Below the pieces are notes generated by a model. It had not been told where the DNA came from. It saw only the letters and a list, made by a program, of their open reading frames with translations, and made no database searches. From Modicisalibacter muralis (GTDB lineage Bacteria; Pseudomonadota; Gammaproteobacteria; Pseudomonadales; Halomonadaceae), in assembly GCF_900102945.1 (NCBI RefSeq), contig NZ_FNGI01000001.1, forward strand, positions 868,001-932,000: DNA of 64,000 nucleotides, in the 5' to 3' direction. A program made the translations under genes and the position numbers. Within the stretch, counting starts at the first letter, position 1. Each line of letters begins with the position of its first letter. Below, piece by piece: positions 45,977-53,873 of this stretch.

Positions 45977-46714
45977 TCAGTACCGCAAACGCGGATCGGC
46001 GAACAGACTGCCCCAGCCGGTGACCCGGGCGGGGTCGATATGGCCCATCTGCAATGTCTTCCACACGGTCACGCTGACCGAGTCGTAGATGGGAATGTCG
46101 AGTTCCTTCTCCAGCTCGGCGACGATACCCGCCCCGCGCAGATTGGTGCACAGAATGGTGATCGCATCCGGCCGCGCCTGGGCGACCTCGCGCACCATGT
46201 CCGCCAGGGTGTTTTCGTCGTATTCGGAGAAGGAGAAGTTGCCGCGGTCGTTCAGGTGGCGTTCGCTGACCACCTCGTGCCCTGCGGCATCGTAGTTGGC
46301 GATGATATTCGCCTGGATGTCGTCGAGGTAGGGCGTCACCAGCCCCAGGCGGCGCACCTCGGTGCGTTCCAGCGCCTCGTTCAGGGCCAGCACGCTGGTG
46401 GTGGCCGGCACGCCGGTGGCGTCGACGATGGCATCGCACAGGCGTTGGTCCGCCTCGAACCCCAGCCAACTGGCCGAGGTGCCGTTCCAGGCGATCACAT
46501 CCATCTGCGCGTCGTTGAGCAGTTGCGCCGCTTCCAGCAGCGGCGCGGGGTCGAACTGCGCCAACGCCTCGTCGCGCATGGAGATTTCCTTGACCGTGAA
46601 GCGCTGGAAATGCGCCGTCACGTGCGGCGACAGGCCGTGCAGCAGGGCGCTGGTGTAGGGCTCGAGCACCGTATTGGAGGACGGTGTCAGCATACCGATG
46701 AGTGTGCGTTTCAT
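45977..46714 (-). CDS. Asp/Glu racemase superfamily protein, maleate isomerase / arylmalonate decarboxylase-like
   Basis: A 245-residue cytoplasmic enzyme. SSNTVLEP, WNGTSASW (77-83), VTPYLDDI, Cys189 in ILCTNLRG and the ending GWGSLFADPRLR place it with maleate cis-trans isomerase and arylmalonate decarboxylase. Racemases and isomerases of this superfamily use two cysteines; here the first site has Gly78 (GTS) and only Cys189 remains, the arrangement of arylmalonate decarboxylase. It may thus decarboxylate or act on a malonate-like acid rather than racemise. It sits upstream of the TRAP/hydantoinase operon and divergent from the GntR gene, 240 bp away. Confidence 0.82.
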   Translation of the reverse strand: MKRTLIGMLTPSSNTVLEPYTSALLHGLSPHVTAHFQRFTVKEISMRDEALAQFDPAPLLEAAQLLNDAQMDVIAWNGTSASWLGFEADQRLCDAIVDATGVPATTSVLALNEALERTEVRRLGLVTPYLDDIQANIIANYDAAGHEVVSERHLNDRGNFSFSEYDENTLADMVREVAQARPDAITILCTNLRGAGIVAELEKELDIPIYDSVSVTVWKTLQMGHIDPARVTGWGSLFADPRLRY

Positions 46715-46827
46715 GAGCGGATCGGGATCCTTGTTCTAGTTATCGGTGGCCATGTCCCGGTGCGTAACACATTTACGACTTTCTTGAATCGCACCGGACA
46801 GGCATCGGCTGAGCGTCGCTTTTTTGA

Positions 46828-46845
46828 ATTTTGTATTTTGAATGC
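46828..46845 (+). promoter_or_regulatory. 18-bp element shared by both arms of the hydantoin/TRAP locus (copy 1)
   Basis: ATTTTGTATTTTGAATGC occurs here, midway between the divergent racemase-like and GntR genes, and again without mismatch at 47903 before the second TRAP operon. The AT-rich context and placement suggest an operator for the GntR regulator. Confidence 0.6.
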
Positions 46846-46954
46846 AATTCAGCTTGATCTAAGATTTGCACATCCACGAGATTTTGCAAGTACACTTTCC
46901 GCAGCGTGCCGAAAGGCATAGGTCGGCATTCGCAGCCACAGGAGAAGACCCGCC

Positions 46955-47677
46955 ATGCCAGAGATTTCCAACGAGACCCTCGACGGTGCTCCTATCGATA
47001 GCGTTTCCATCGACCGTGCGCAGCGACCACCCCTGCGCCGCCTTTCGCTGTACGAGGCGGTGACCGAACGCCTGAGGGAGATGGTGCTCGAAGGCGAACT
47101 CGCGCCGGGCAGCCGTATCTCGGAAAAGCGGCTCTGCGAGATTTTCGACGTTTCGCGCACGCCGCTGCGCGAGGCGCTCAAGGTCCTGGCCAACGAGGGG
47201 CTGGTGGAGTTGCTGCCCAACCGCGGCGCCAAGGTCACCGAGGTCACGCTGCGCGAGGTCACCGACCTGTTCGAGGTCATGGTCGTGCTTGAGGGGTTGT
47301 CGGGCGAACTGCTGACGGTGCGCGCCTCCGATGCCGACATCGCCGAGCTTCGCGCCATGCACCAGCGCATGATGGAGCACTATCGGCGCCATGAGCGTCC
47401 GGAGTATTTCCAGCTCAATCAGGAGGTTCACCGACGGCTCACCGAGATCGCCGGCAACAGCGTCCTGCTCGAACTCGAGGCATCGTTGTCGTTGAAGATC
47501 ACCCGGGCGCGTTACGTCACCAACATGCAACTGGGACGCTGGGACGAATCGGCCTGCGAGCATGAGCGCATCATCGAAGCGCTCGAGAAGCGCGACCCGA
47601 AGGCGCTTTCCCAAGCCATGCGCTTTCACATGCGCAAGACCGGCGATGCCGTGCTCCAGGGCCTGCACCAGGGCTGA
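46955..47677 (+). CDS. GntR family (FadR/FCD subfamily) transcriptional regulator
   Basis: 240 residues. An N-terminal winged helix (LYEAVTERLREMVLEGELAPGSRISEKRLCEIFDVSRTPLREALKVLANEGLVELLPNRGAKV) is followed by the helical FCD ligand domain (about 105-230) with Asp and His residues that bind a metal in this subfamily. CAGGAGAA precedes the ATG. It sits between two TRAP operons that run away from each other and share an 18-bp element, so it probably represses both in response to the transported acid or a product. Confidence 0.88.
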   Translation: MPEISNETLDGAPIDSVSIDRAQRPPLRRLSLYEAVTERLREMVLEGELAPGSRISEKRLCEIFDVSRTPLREALKVLANEGLVELLPNRGAKVTEVTLREVTDLFEVMVVLEGLSGELLTVRASDADIAELRAMHQRMMEHYRRHERPEYFQLNQEVHRRLTEIAGNSVLLELEASLSLKITRARYVTNMQLGRWDESACEHERIIEALEKRDPKALSQAMRFHMRKTGDAVLQGLHQG

Positions 47678-48003
47678 CGCCCTCACGCCCTCACCCGCCC
47701 GACCGCTGACGCCAAATCCTTTGTTACCGCTTCGCCCGCCACGGCGGGCCTCGAGTCTGTCACTCGCCCCTCCGCGCCATCGATTGCCGCCTCTCTGTTA
47801 CCACTTCCTCGCTTTGCGCTGCGGCATCGGCGTTCTGCTTGCTCTCGACACTCAATACAAAACAGTATCTTTATGATTTAATTATAAAAATAAAAAAATC
47901 GTATTTTGTATTTTGAATGCTACTACATTCTGACCTACGCTTCTGATGAGTCGCCCAGGCGACCTAGCCAACAACAACACCGCCACTCGAGGAAGCGATA
48001 CTC
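47678..48003. other. 326-bp intergenic regulatory region
   Basis: Between the GntR gene and the second TRAP operon. The first half is C-rich with a weak 6-bp hairpin (GCCCGC/GCGGGC near 47731). From about 47850 it becomes strongly AT-rich, with AATACAAAA at 47854 (the inverse of the core of the shared 18-mer) and the full 18-mer at 47903. No plausible gene is seen. Confidence 0.6.
47903..47920 (+). promoter_or_regulatory. 18-bp element shared by both arms of the hydantoin/TRAP locus (copy 2)
   Basis: Identical to 46828-46845 and 84 bp before the binding-protein start. An inverse partial copy of its core lies 40-50 bp upstream, which would suit binding by a GntR dimer. Confidence 0.6.
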
Positions 48004-49002
48004 ATGACAACGACTCGCCATATAACCCGACACTGCACCGCCCTGCTCCTGGCCCTGGGGCTCGGCACGCCCCTGTTGGCCAACGCTGAAACCCTGCGCT
48101 TCGGGGGCAACTTCCCCAGCGCACACTCCTCCAGCAAGGCCATGGAAATCTTCAAGGAAGAGCTGGCCGAGCGCACCGACGGCGAGCTGACCGCCCAGTT
48201 GTTCCCCAACATGCAGTTGGGCGGCGCGGGCGAGAACGTCGACCAGGTGAAATCCGGTGCCATCATGGGCACCTGGATCGGCGTTTCCTACCTGTCGCGC
48301 ATCGTTCCGGAACTCGAGGTGCTGAGCATACCGTTCGCCTTCGACAGCCGCGAAGACGCCTTCGCCCTGATCGACGGCAAGATCGGCGACATGCTCGGCG
48401 AGAAGCTCGCCGCGGCCGGCTTCGTTCCCCTGGGCTACATGGAACTGGGCTTCCGCCACGTGACCAACAGCGTGCGCCCCATCGAGACGATCGAGGATTT
48501 CGAGGGGCTCAAGATCCGTCTGCAGCCCAACCAGACCCATATCGATACCTTCCGCGCACTGGGTGCCAATCCGGTGTCGATGGACATCAAGGAAGTCTAC
48601 GGCGCCCTGCAGCAAGGGGTACTGGACGGCCAGGAGAATCCCTACAGCATCATCGAAACCAACAATTTCAATGAAGTGCAGGAATATCTGTCGGATACCG
48701 GCCACTTCTACGAATTCATCGTCGTTGTCGCCAACAAGAACAAATTCGACAGCCTGAGCGACGAACAGCAGCAAGCCGTGCGTGACGCCATGGCCGAGGC
48801 CGTGGCCTGGCAGCGCGACAAGGCCGCCCAGGAGGATGAAGCCGCGCGCCAGGCATTGATCGAGAGCGGCATGCAGTTCACTGAGATCAGCGACGAGACC
48901 CGGGCGCAATTGCGCGCGGCGACCGAGGGTGTGGTCGACGACCTGCGCGAGAAGCTCGGCGCTGATCTGGTCGATCGGGTACTCGCGGAGTTCGAGTCAT
49001 GA
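48004..49002 (+). CDS. TRAP transporter substrate-binding protein (DctP family)
   Basis: 332 residues with a Sec signal (ALLLALGLGTPLLANAE) and a DctP fold: LRFGGNFPSAHSSSKAMEIFKEELAERT, then GLKIRLQPNQTHIDTFRALGANPVSMDIKEVYGALQQGVLDGQENP, whose Arg and the QG segment are the family signature. It starts a P-Q-M set 326 bp after the GntR gene. Its stop overlaps the small-permease start. Sequence differs clearly from the binding protein at 44812, so the two importers probably have different ligands. Confidence 0.9.
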   Translation: MTTTRHITRHCTALLLALGLGTPLLANAETLRFGGNFPSAHSSSKAMEIFKEELAERTDGELTAQLFPNMQLGGAGENVDQVKSGAIMGTWIGVSYLSRIVPELEVLSIPFAFDSREDAFALIDGKIGDMLGEKLAAAGFVPLGYMELGFRHVTNSVRPIETIEDFEGLKIRLQPNQTHIDTFRALGANPVSMDIKEVYGALQQGVLDGQENPYSIIETNNFNEVQEYLSDTGHFYEFIVVVANKNKFDSLSDEQQQAVRDAMAEAVAWQRDKAAQEDEAARQALIESGMQFTEISDETRAQLRAATEGVVDDLREKLGADLVDRVLAEFES

Positions 49003-49556
49003 CACCCGTCTGGCACCGGCTGGAGGCATACGCCTCCAGCCCGTTCAAGCGCCACTTTCTGCACGGCCTGGCACTGCTCGATCGCAGCTCGTATTACGCC
49101 ATCATCGTGGCGATGGGTATGATGACGCTACTGGTCTCGGTCCAGGTATTCGCCCGCTACGTGCTGGCATACTCGATCGACTCCGCCACCGAGCTCTCAC
49201 GCCTGTTCTTCGTCTGGTCGATCTTCCTGGCCATCCCGCATGGCATCAAATGCGGCATCCACGTCGGCATCGACGCGCTCGTCGGGCTGCTGCCCGAAGG
49301 TGCGCAACGCCAGCTGGCGCGCCTGATGGCGCTGCTCGCCGCGCTATTGATGGTCGCGCTGTTCTGGCTCGGACTGGGCGCGGTGATCAATAACTGGCAG
49401 CAGTTGATGCCGACCATTCCGGTCACCTCCGCCGTGTTCTATATCGCCGTGCTGGTCTGCGCCGGCCACAGTTGCCTGCATCTGATCGCCCAGGTCCTAC
49501 AGGTCGAGCCACTGCCCAGCGCCCCCGCGGCCAGCGAAGAGGGGGAAACCTCATGA
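48999..49556 (+). CDS. TRAP transporter small permease (DctQ family)
   Basis: 185 residues and four hydrophobic segments with DctQ motifs (VQVFARYVLAYSIDSATELSRLFFVWSIFLAIPHGIKCGIHVGIDALV). It is coupled by ATGA overlaps to the binding-protein gene before it and the large-permease gene after it. Confidence 0.88.
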   Translation: MTPVWHRLEAYASSPFKRHFLHGLALLDRSSYYAIIVAMGMMTLLVSVQVFARYVLAYSIDSATELSRLFFVWSIFLAIPHGIKCGIHVGIDALVGLLPEGAQRQLARLMALLAALLMVALFWLGLGAVINNWQQLMPTIPVTSAVFYIAVLVCAGHSCLHLIAQVLQVEPLPSAPAASEEGETS

Positions 49557-50833
49557 CCCTGACCATCATTGTCACGTTTCTGGTCCTCGCGCTGCTGCGC
49601 ATGCCACTGGCCTTCGCCCTGGGCCTGGCATCGCTGGTCGGCCTGTTCATCGGCGACATGAGCCTTTCGGTGTTGCCGCAGCGCATGATGCACTCGGTCG
49701 ACAGCTTTCCGCTGATGGCGATTCCGCTGTTCATGCTGGCCGGTGAGCTGATGGTCGCTGGTGGGGTGCTGCAACGGCTGGTGGATTTCGCCAACTCGCT
49801 GATCGGTCGTGTGCATGGCGGCCTGGCACACGTCGCAATCGTCGCCGGCATGGTGTTGGCGGCAGTCAGCGGTGCCGCCGTGGCCAGCGCCAGCGCACTG
49901 GGCAGCGCCATGGTGCCGTCGATGCGCCAGCAGTACGATACCGGCTACTCCAGCGCGGTCATCGCCTCAGCGGCGAATCTCGGTGCGATCATCCCACCCA
50001 GCAACGCGATGATCGTCTATGCGCTGATGGCCGGCTCCAGCGTGTCCGTGGGCGGGCTGTTCATGGCCGGCGTGGTGCCCGGCATCCTGCTCGCCCTCGG
50101 CTTCATGGGCCTGGCCACCTTCATCTCGCTGCGGCGGCGCTATCCGCTGGTCGGTGGCGCCTTGGGGCTCAAGCACGTGCTGATCCAGACCTGGCGCGCC
50201 CTGCCGATCCTGCTGATGCCGGTGGTGGTGGTCGGTGGTATCGTCGTCGGTGCCTTCACGCCCACCGAGGGCGCGGCTATCGCCGTGGTCTACTCGCTGC
50301 TGGTCGGCTTCTTCGTCACCCGTCAGTTGCGCCTGTCGGATCTGCCCAAGGCGATGTTCAACGCCGCTGTCACCGCCGCCATGGTCGGCGCGCTGATCGC
50401 CTTCGCCTCAACCATGACCTTCGCCTTCACCATCGACCTGGTGCCGATCCTGCTCGCCGACTGGCTGAAGAGCGTGACCGCCGACCCGCAGGTGTTCCTG
50501 CTGCTGGTCATGGCGCTGCTGATTCTGGTCGGGATGTTCATCGAATCCAACGCCGCCTACATCATGTTGGTACCGCTGCTAGCGCCGATCGCCCTTTCCT
50601 ACGGTCTCGATCCGCTGCTGTTCGGCTTCCTGTTCGTGATGAACCTGGTGGTGGGCATGATGACACCGCCGGTGGGCGTGCTGCTGTTCGTGATGTGCGG
50701 CATCTCGAAGATCAGTCTCAACGAGCTGATGAAGAGCGCCTGGCCGTTCATCGTCTTCCAGTACGCGATCCTGGCGCTGTGCATCCTGTTTCCCTCCATC
50801 GTGACCTGGCTGCCGAGAATGCTCGGCTACTGA
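49553..50833 (+). CDS. TRAP transporter large permease (DctM family)
   Basis: 426 residues and about 12 hydrophobic segments. Motifs include FPLMAIPLFMLAGELMVAGGV, AVSGAAVASASALGSAMVPSM, GAIIPPSNAMIVYAL, and the ending NLVVGMMTPPVGVLLFVMCGISK. The ATG at 49553 overlaps the DctQ stop; the upstream open frame is a shadow. The racemase-like gene at 50923 follows after 89 bp and is probably in the same operon. Confidence 0.92.
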   Translation: MTLTIIVTFLVLALLRMPLAFALGLASLVGLFIGDMSLSVLPQRMMHSVDSFPLMAIPLFMLAGELMVAGGVLQRLVDFANSLIGRVHGGLAHVAIVAGMVLAAVSGAAVASASALGSAMVPSMRQQYDTGYSSAVIASAANLGAIIPPSNAMIVYALMAGSSVSVGGLFMAGVVPGILLALGFMGLATFISLRRRYPLVGGALGLKHVLIQTWRALPILLMPVVVVGGIVVGAFTPTEGAAIAVVYSLLVGFFVTRQLRLSDLPKAMFNAAVTAAMVGALIAFASTMTFAFTIDLVPILLADWLKSVTADPQVFLLLVMALLILVGMFIESNAAYIMLVPLLAPIALSYGLDPLLFGFLFVMNLVVGMMTPPVGVLLFVMCGISKISLNELMKSAWPFIVFQYAILALCILFPSIVTWLPRMLGY

Positions 50834-50922
50834 GCGGAACGTACGACGATCGCCTCTTGCCTCTACCGTCCGCACTTGACGGTGGTGGAGGCTTTTATCC
50901 CAATTCGACACAAGAGCACGCC

Positions 50923-51675
50923 ATGAAACTGCTGGTGATCAACCCCAATATCTCCCAGGACGTGACCCGCCTGATCGGGACCGAGGCAAGCCGCAGCATT
51001 CGCCCCGGGACCGAACTGACTCTCGCCACCGCGCCCTTCGGCGTGGCCTATATCGAAACCCGCGCCGAGGCCCTGATCGGTGGCTACGCCACCCTGCAGG
51101 TCGCCGCCGAGCAGTACCGGCAGCACGATGCCATCGTCGTCGCCGCCTTCGGCGACCCCGGGCTCGCCGCGCTGCGCGAGGTGCTGCCCATTCCCGTCGT
51201 CGGCATGACCGAGGCCGCCCTGGTCAGCGCCTGCATGCAGGGCGGCCGCTTCTCGGTCATCGCCATCTCCCAGCGCATCCAGGCCTGGTACCGGGAGTGC
51301 ATCGCCGAGCATGGTCTGGCCGGTCGTCTGGCCAGCATCCGCGCGCTGGACGAACCGCTGCAACATATCGGCCGCGTGCAGGAGAACCAGGGCGACCGGC
51401 TGATCGAGCTGAGCCGCCAGGCAGTCGAGCACGACGGTGCCGATACGCTGATTCTGGCCGGTGCCCCACTGGCCGGGTTGGCCCGCGACGTCGGCCACCG
51501 TCTGTCGGTACCGGTACTCGATGGCGTCACCTGCGCCGTGACCCAGGCCCAGGCCATGGTCGACATGAGCCCCGCCACCCCGAGCGCCGGCAGCTACGCG
51601 CCGCCGCCGACCAAGGGCTGCCATGGCCTGACCCCGGCACTGGCGGAACTGGTCGGGCGTCAGCCGGTGGCGTGA
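50923..51675 (+). CDS. hydantoin/Asp-Glu racemase family protein lacking both catalytic cysteines
   Basis: A 250-residue protein with the fold and wording of hydantoin racemases (LLVINPNIS, AAFGDPGLAALRE, PVVGMTEAAL, GRLASIRALDEP, DGADTLILAGAPLAGLARDV, VPVLDGV). In active hydantoin racemase the motifs read ACFGDPG and LGCAGM; here both cysteines are replaced (Ala75 and Gly180 by alignment). Two-base racemisation is therefore not possible as known. It may be a binding or regulatory relative or use other chemistry. The ATG at 50923 starts the KLLVINPN strand. It lies downstream of a TRAP transporter and opposite the hydantoinase arm of the same locus. Confidence 0.82.
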   Translation: MKLLVINPNISQDVTRLIGTEASRSIRPGTELTLATAPFGVAYIETRAEALIGGYATLQVAAEQYRQHDAIVVAAFGDPGLAALREVLPIPVVGMTEAALVSACMQGGRFSVIAISQRIQAWYRECIAEHGLAGRLASIRALDEPLQHIGRVQENQGDRLIELSRQAVEHDGADTLILAGAPLAGLARDVGHRLSVPVLDGVTCAVTQAQAMVDMSPATPSAGSYAPPPTKGCHGLTPALAELVGRQPVA

Positions 51676-51748
51676 CTGCTCGGAACCCCGGATATCGGCT
51701 TCCCATCGCGCAAAAACCGGAAAGTCGTATCACCGAAGAGGACATAAC

Positions 51749-53014
51749 ATGAACAAGAGACTCGATGCCCACGGATCGGCCGGCAGCCCCTACCGGCACA
51801 TCATGGGCCGCCTCACTCATCGCCATATCAAGCCCTTCCTACTCATGGGCGCCCTTCTCACGCTACCTTTCAACGGCGTTCTCGCTGCCGACGCCCAAGA
51901 AGAGCAGACCCGGCATGGCGGCCTCGTCAGCGCCACGCCGGAAAGCCAGGGTGTCGACTCGCGCCAGCTGGTAGCGCTGTCCCAATGGTTGCGCGAGGAA
52001 GACTACGACGTTCGCAGCCTGCTGATCGTCAAGGACAACAAGCTCGTTTTCGAGCGCTACACCCGCAATTTGACCCGGGATCATAACTACGAGCTCTACT
52101 CCGTCACCAAGACCATCACCGCACTGCTTGCCGGCATCCTGATCGAGGAGGGACGTATCGGCCTCGACGACAGCATCGCCGAGGTCATCGCGGACTATCG
52201 TCCGGATCTGGCGGCCAGCGTGGCCGACAAGGACGACATCACCCTGCATCACGTCCTGTCCATGTCATCCGGCCTCGCCTACGATTTCGACCCCGAGGGC
52301 GACCCCATCTACTACGGCGCCCCCGATCGCTTGAAGCTGATCGCCGACACCGGCAGACGATTTCCCCCGGGCAGCGAGTTCGAGTACACCGATGTCAATC
52401 CCGTCTTCGCGGCGGCCATGCTCAGCGCCGCCGCGGGAATGCCCATCCAGGAATATGCCGAGGAAAAGCTATTCAAGCCCCTGAACATGAAGAATTACGC
52501 TTGGGTGCGGGAGGATGAAAAGGGTCTGGTCTCCGCCGGTTGGGGCCTGCGCCTGCGTCCGATCGACATGGCCAAGCTGGGTGTGCTGATCATGCAAAAG
52601 GGCGAATGGCAGGGCGAGCAGATCGTTCCAAGCGAGTGGATCGAGCGGATGTCGACGCCACAGGCCGCTCGCGACTTCGGCTATTATCTATGGCTCAACC
52701 ATATCGTCGATACCGAAAAGAGCCTGACCATGATGGGCTTCAAGGGGCAGTTCGTCACCACGCTCCCGGAGCGCGACACGGTCGTCGTCATGACCAGCCT
52801 GCTGCCGATCGAGGGTGGGCTGAGACACGCCAAGAACGTGCGCATCTTCCGCAATATCGTCAACGACTATGTCATTCCGGCGACGGCCGAGGATGCCGAG
52901 ACGTCGGCGAACGACGCCACGCGCGACGCGTTGCGCGAGGAACTCGAACGCAGCCGGAACAGTCGCAGCGAACCGGGTGTGTTCGTCGATCCCACCGATG
53001 AACCGAGGCTCTAG
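51749..53014 (+). CDS. serine hydrolase, class C beta-lactamase family
   Basis: 421 residues with an N-terminal hydrophobic export segment (about 25-48: FLLMGALLTLPFNGVLAADA). The class-C/penicillin-binding fold shows SVTK as the Ser-x-x-Lys motif in ELYSVTKTITALLAG, a YTD triad position in FEYTDVNPVFAAAML, and FKGQF where the third KTG-like motif is expected. GAAGAGGA precedes the ATG. Such enzymes hydrolyse esters, amides or peptides in the periplasm; the substrate is not evident. It follows the racemase-like gene by 73 bp and could be its operon partner. A terminator-like hairpin follows. Confidence 0.82.
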   Translation: MNKRLDAHGSAGSPYRHIMGRLTHRHIKPFLLMGALLTLPFNGVLAADAQEEQTRHGGLVSATPESQGVDSRQLVALSQWLREEDYDVRSLLIVKDNKLVFERYTRNLTRDHNYELYSVTKTITALLAGILIEEGRIGLDDSIAEVIADYRPDLAASVADKDDITLHHVLSMSSGLAYDFDPEGDPIYYGAPDRLKLIADTGRRFPPGSEFEYTDVNPVFAAAMLSAAAGMPIQEYAEEKLFKPLNMKNYAWVREDEKGLVSAGWGLRLRPIDMAKLGVLIMQKGEWQGEQIVPSEWIERMSTPQAARDFGYYLWLNHIVDTEKSLTMMGFKGQFVTTLPERDTVVVMTSLLPIEGGLRHAKNVRIFRNIVNDYVIPATAEDAETSANDATRDALREELERSRNSRSEPGVFVDPTDEPRL

Positions 53015-53036
53015 GACGCCGTAAACCACGCCATAG

Positions 53037-53073
53037 GGCCCAGGCGTTCAACTTCCCCGCGCCTGGGCCTTAT
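53037..53073 (+). terminator. probable terminator after the serine hydrolase gene
   Basis: GGCCCAGGCG and CGCCTGGGCC form a perfect 10-bp stem with a 13-base loop, followed by only a short TTAT tail. It lies 22 bp after the stop codon. Confidence 0.6.
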
Positions 53074-53115
53074 ACTGCCTCATCGTCGGTCATCAAGAGA
53101 CAGGGAACCCAGGCT

Positions 53116-53838
53116 ATGACAACGGATGGCCCCACAGCGCGGCGCCGAGAGAGCGATGACGAACCCCGCGTCCCAAGGCGACGCATCCGCACGCCCTCCC
53201 TGGCGGAAGATGCCTACCGAACCCTGCACCATATGATCGTGTTCGGCCAACTCGCCCCCGGCGAGCGGCTGATCGAGCCCGAACTGTGCGAGGCGTTGGG
53301 CATCTCTCGCACGCCGCTGCGCGAGGCCCTCAAGCTGCTCGCCGCAGAGGGGCTCGTCGCCACGCGACGCAACCGCAACGCCATGGTCACCCTGTTCGAC
53401 GCCCGCGAACTCGAGCACCTGTTCGAGGTCGAGGCCGGCATCGAGAGCTTCGCCATCGCGCTGGCCGCCCAGCGCATGACCAACACCGAACTCAAGCGTG
53501 TCGAGGCGCTGCAGGTACGCATGGAGAAGCTGCACGGCTCCGGCGATCTGGACACCTATTTCGAATTGAATCAGCGCGTGCACGCCATGATCGTGGCCGG
53601 CGCGCGGAACCCGGTGCTCGAGGAGACCCATCGCCGCCTGATCGGGCGCCTGGAGCGGGCCCGCTACGCCGCGCTGGGGAAATCCGGACGCTGGCGGGAG
53701 TCGGCGCACGAGCACCGCGAGATTCTCGAGGCACTCAAGGCCCGCGACGGGCAGCGCGCCCAGCAACTGCTCCTCGCCCACGTCCAGCACACCGGCGAGG
53801 TGATCGCCGCGATCTGCGACCGGCCGGCGAAACGCTGA
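53116..53838 (+). CDS. GntR family (FadR/FCD subfamily) transcriptional regulator
   Basis: 240 residues. A polar, arginine-rich N-terminal arm (about 30 residues) is followed by the winged helix (LAEDAYRTLHHMIVFGQLAPGERLIEPELCEALGISRTPLREALKLLAAEGLV) and the FCD domain. It is similar in design to the GntR protein at 46955 but not a recent duplicate. Its target is not obvious: the serine hydrolase operon upstream or genes elsewhere. It is convergent with the DUF1513 gene, 35 bp away. Confidence 0.85.
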   Translation: MTTDGPTARRRESDDEPRVPRRRIRTPSLAEDAYRTLHHMIVFGQLAPGERLIEPELCEALGISRTPLREALKLLAAEGLVATRRNRNAMVTLFDARELEHLFEVEAGIESFAIALAAQRMTNTELKRVEALQVRMEKLHGSGDLDTYFELNQRVHAMIVAGARNPVLEETHRRLIGRLERARYAALGKSGRWRESAHEHREILEALKARDGQRAQQLLLAHVQHTGEVIAAICDRPAKR

Positions 53839-53873
53839 AAGGCTCGAACCGATTCGCCACCACTCCAGCGCCG

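Noticed and set aside
47725-47750. GCCCGC/GCGGGC hairpin after the GntR gene as terminator
   Set aside because: Six-bp stem with a tight loop and no T-run; could be chance in a C-rich stretch.
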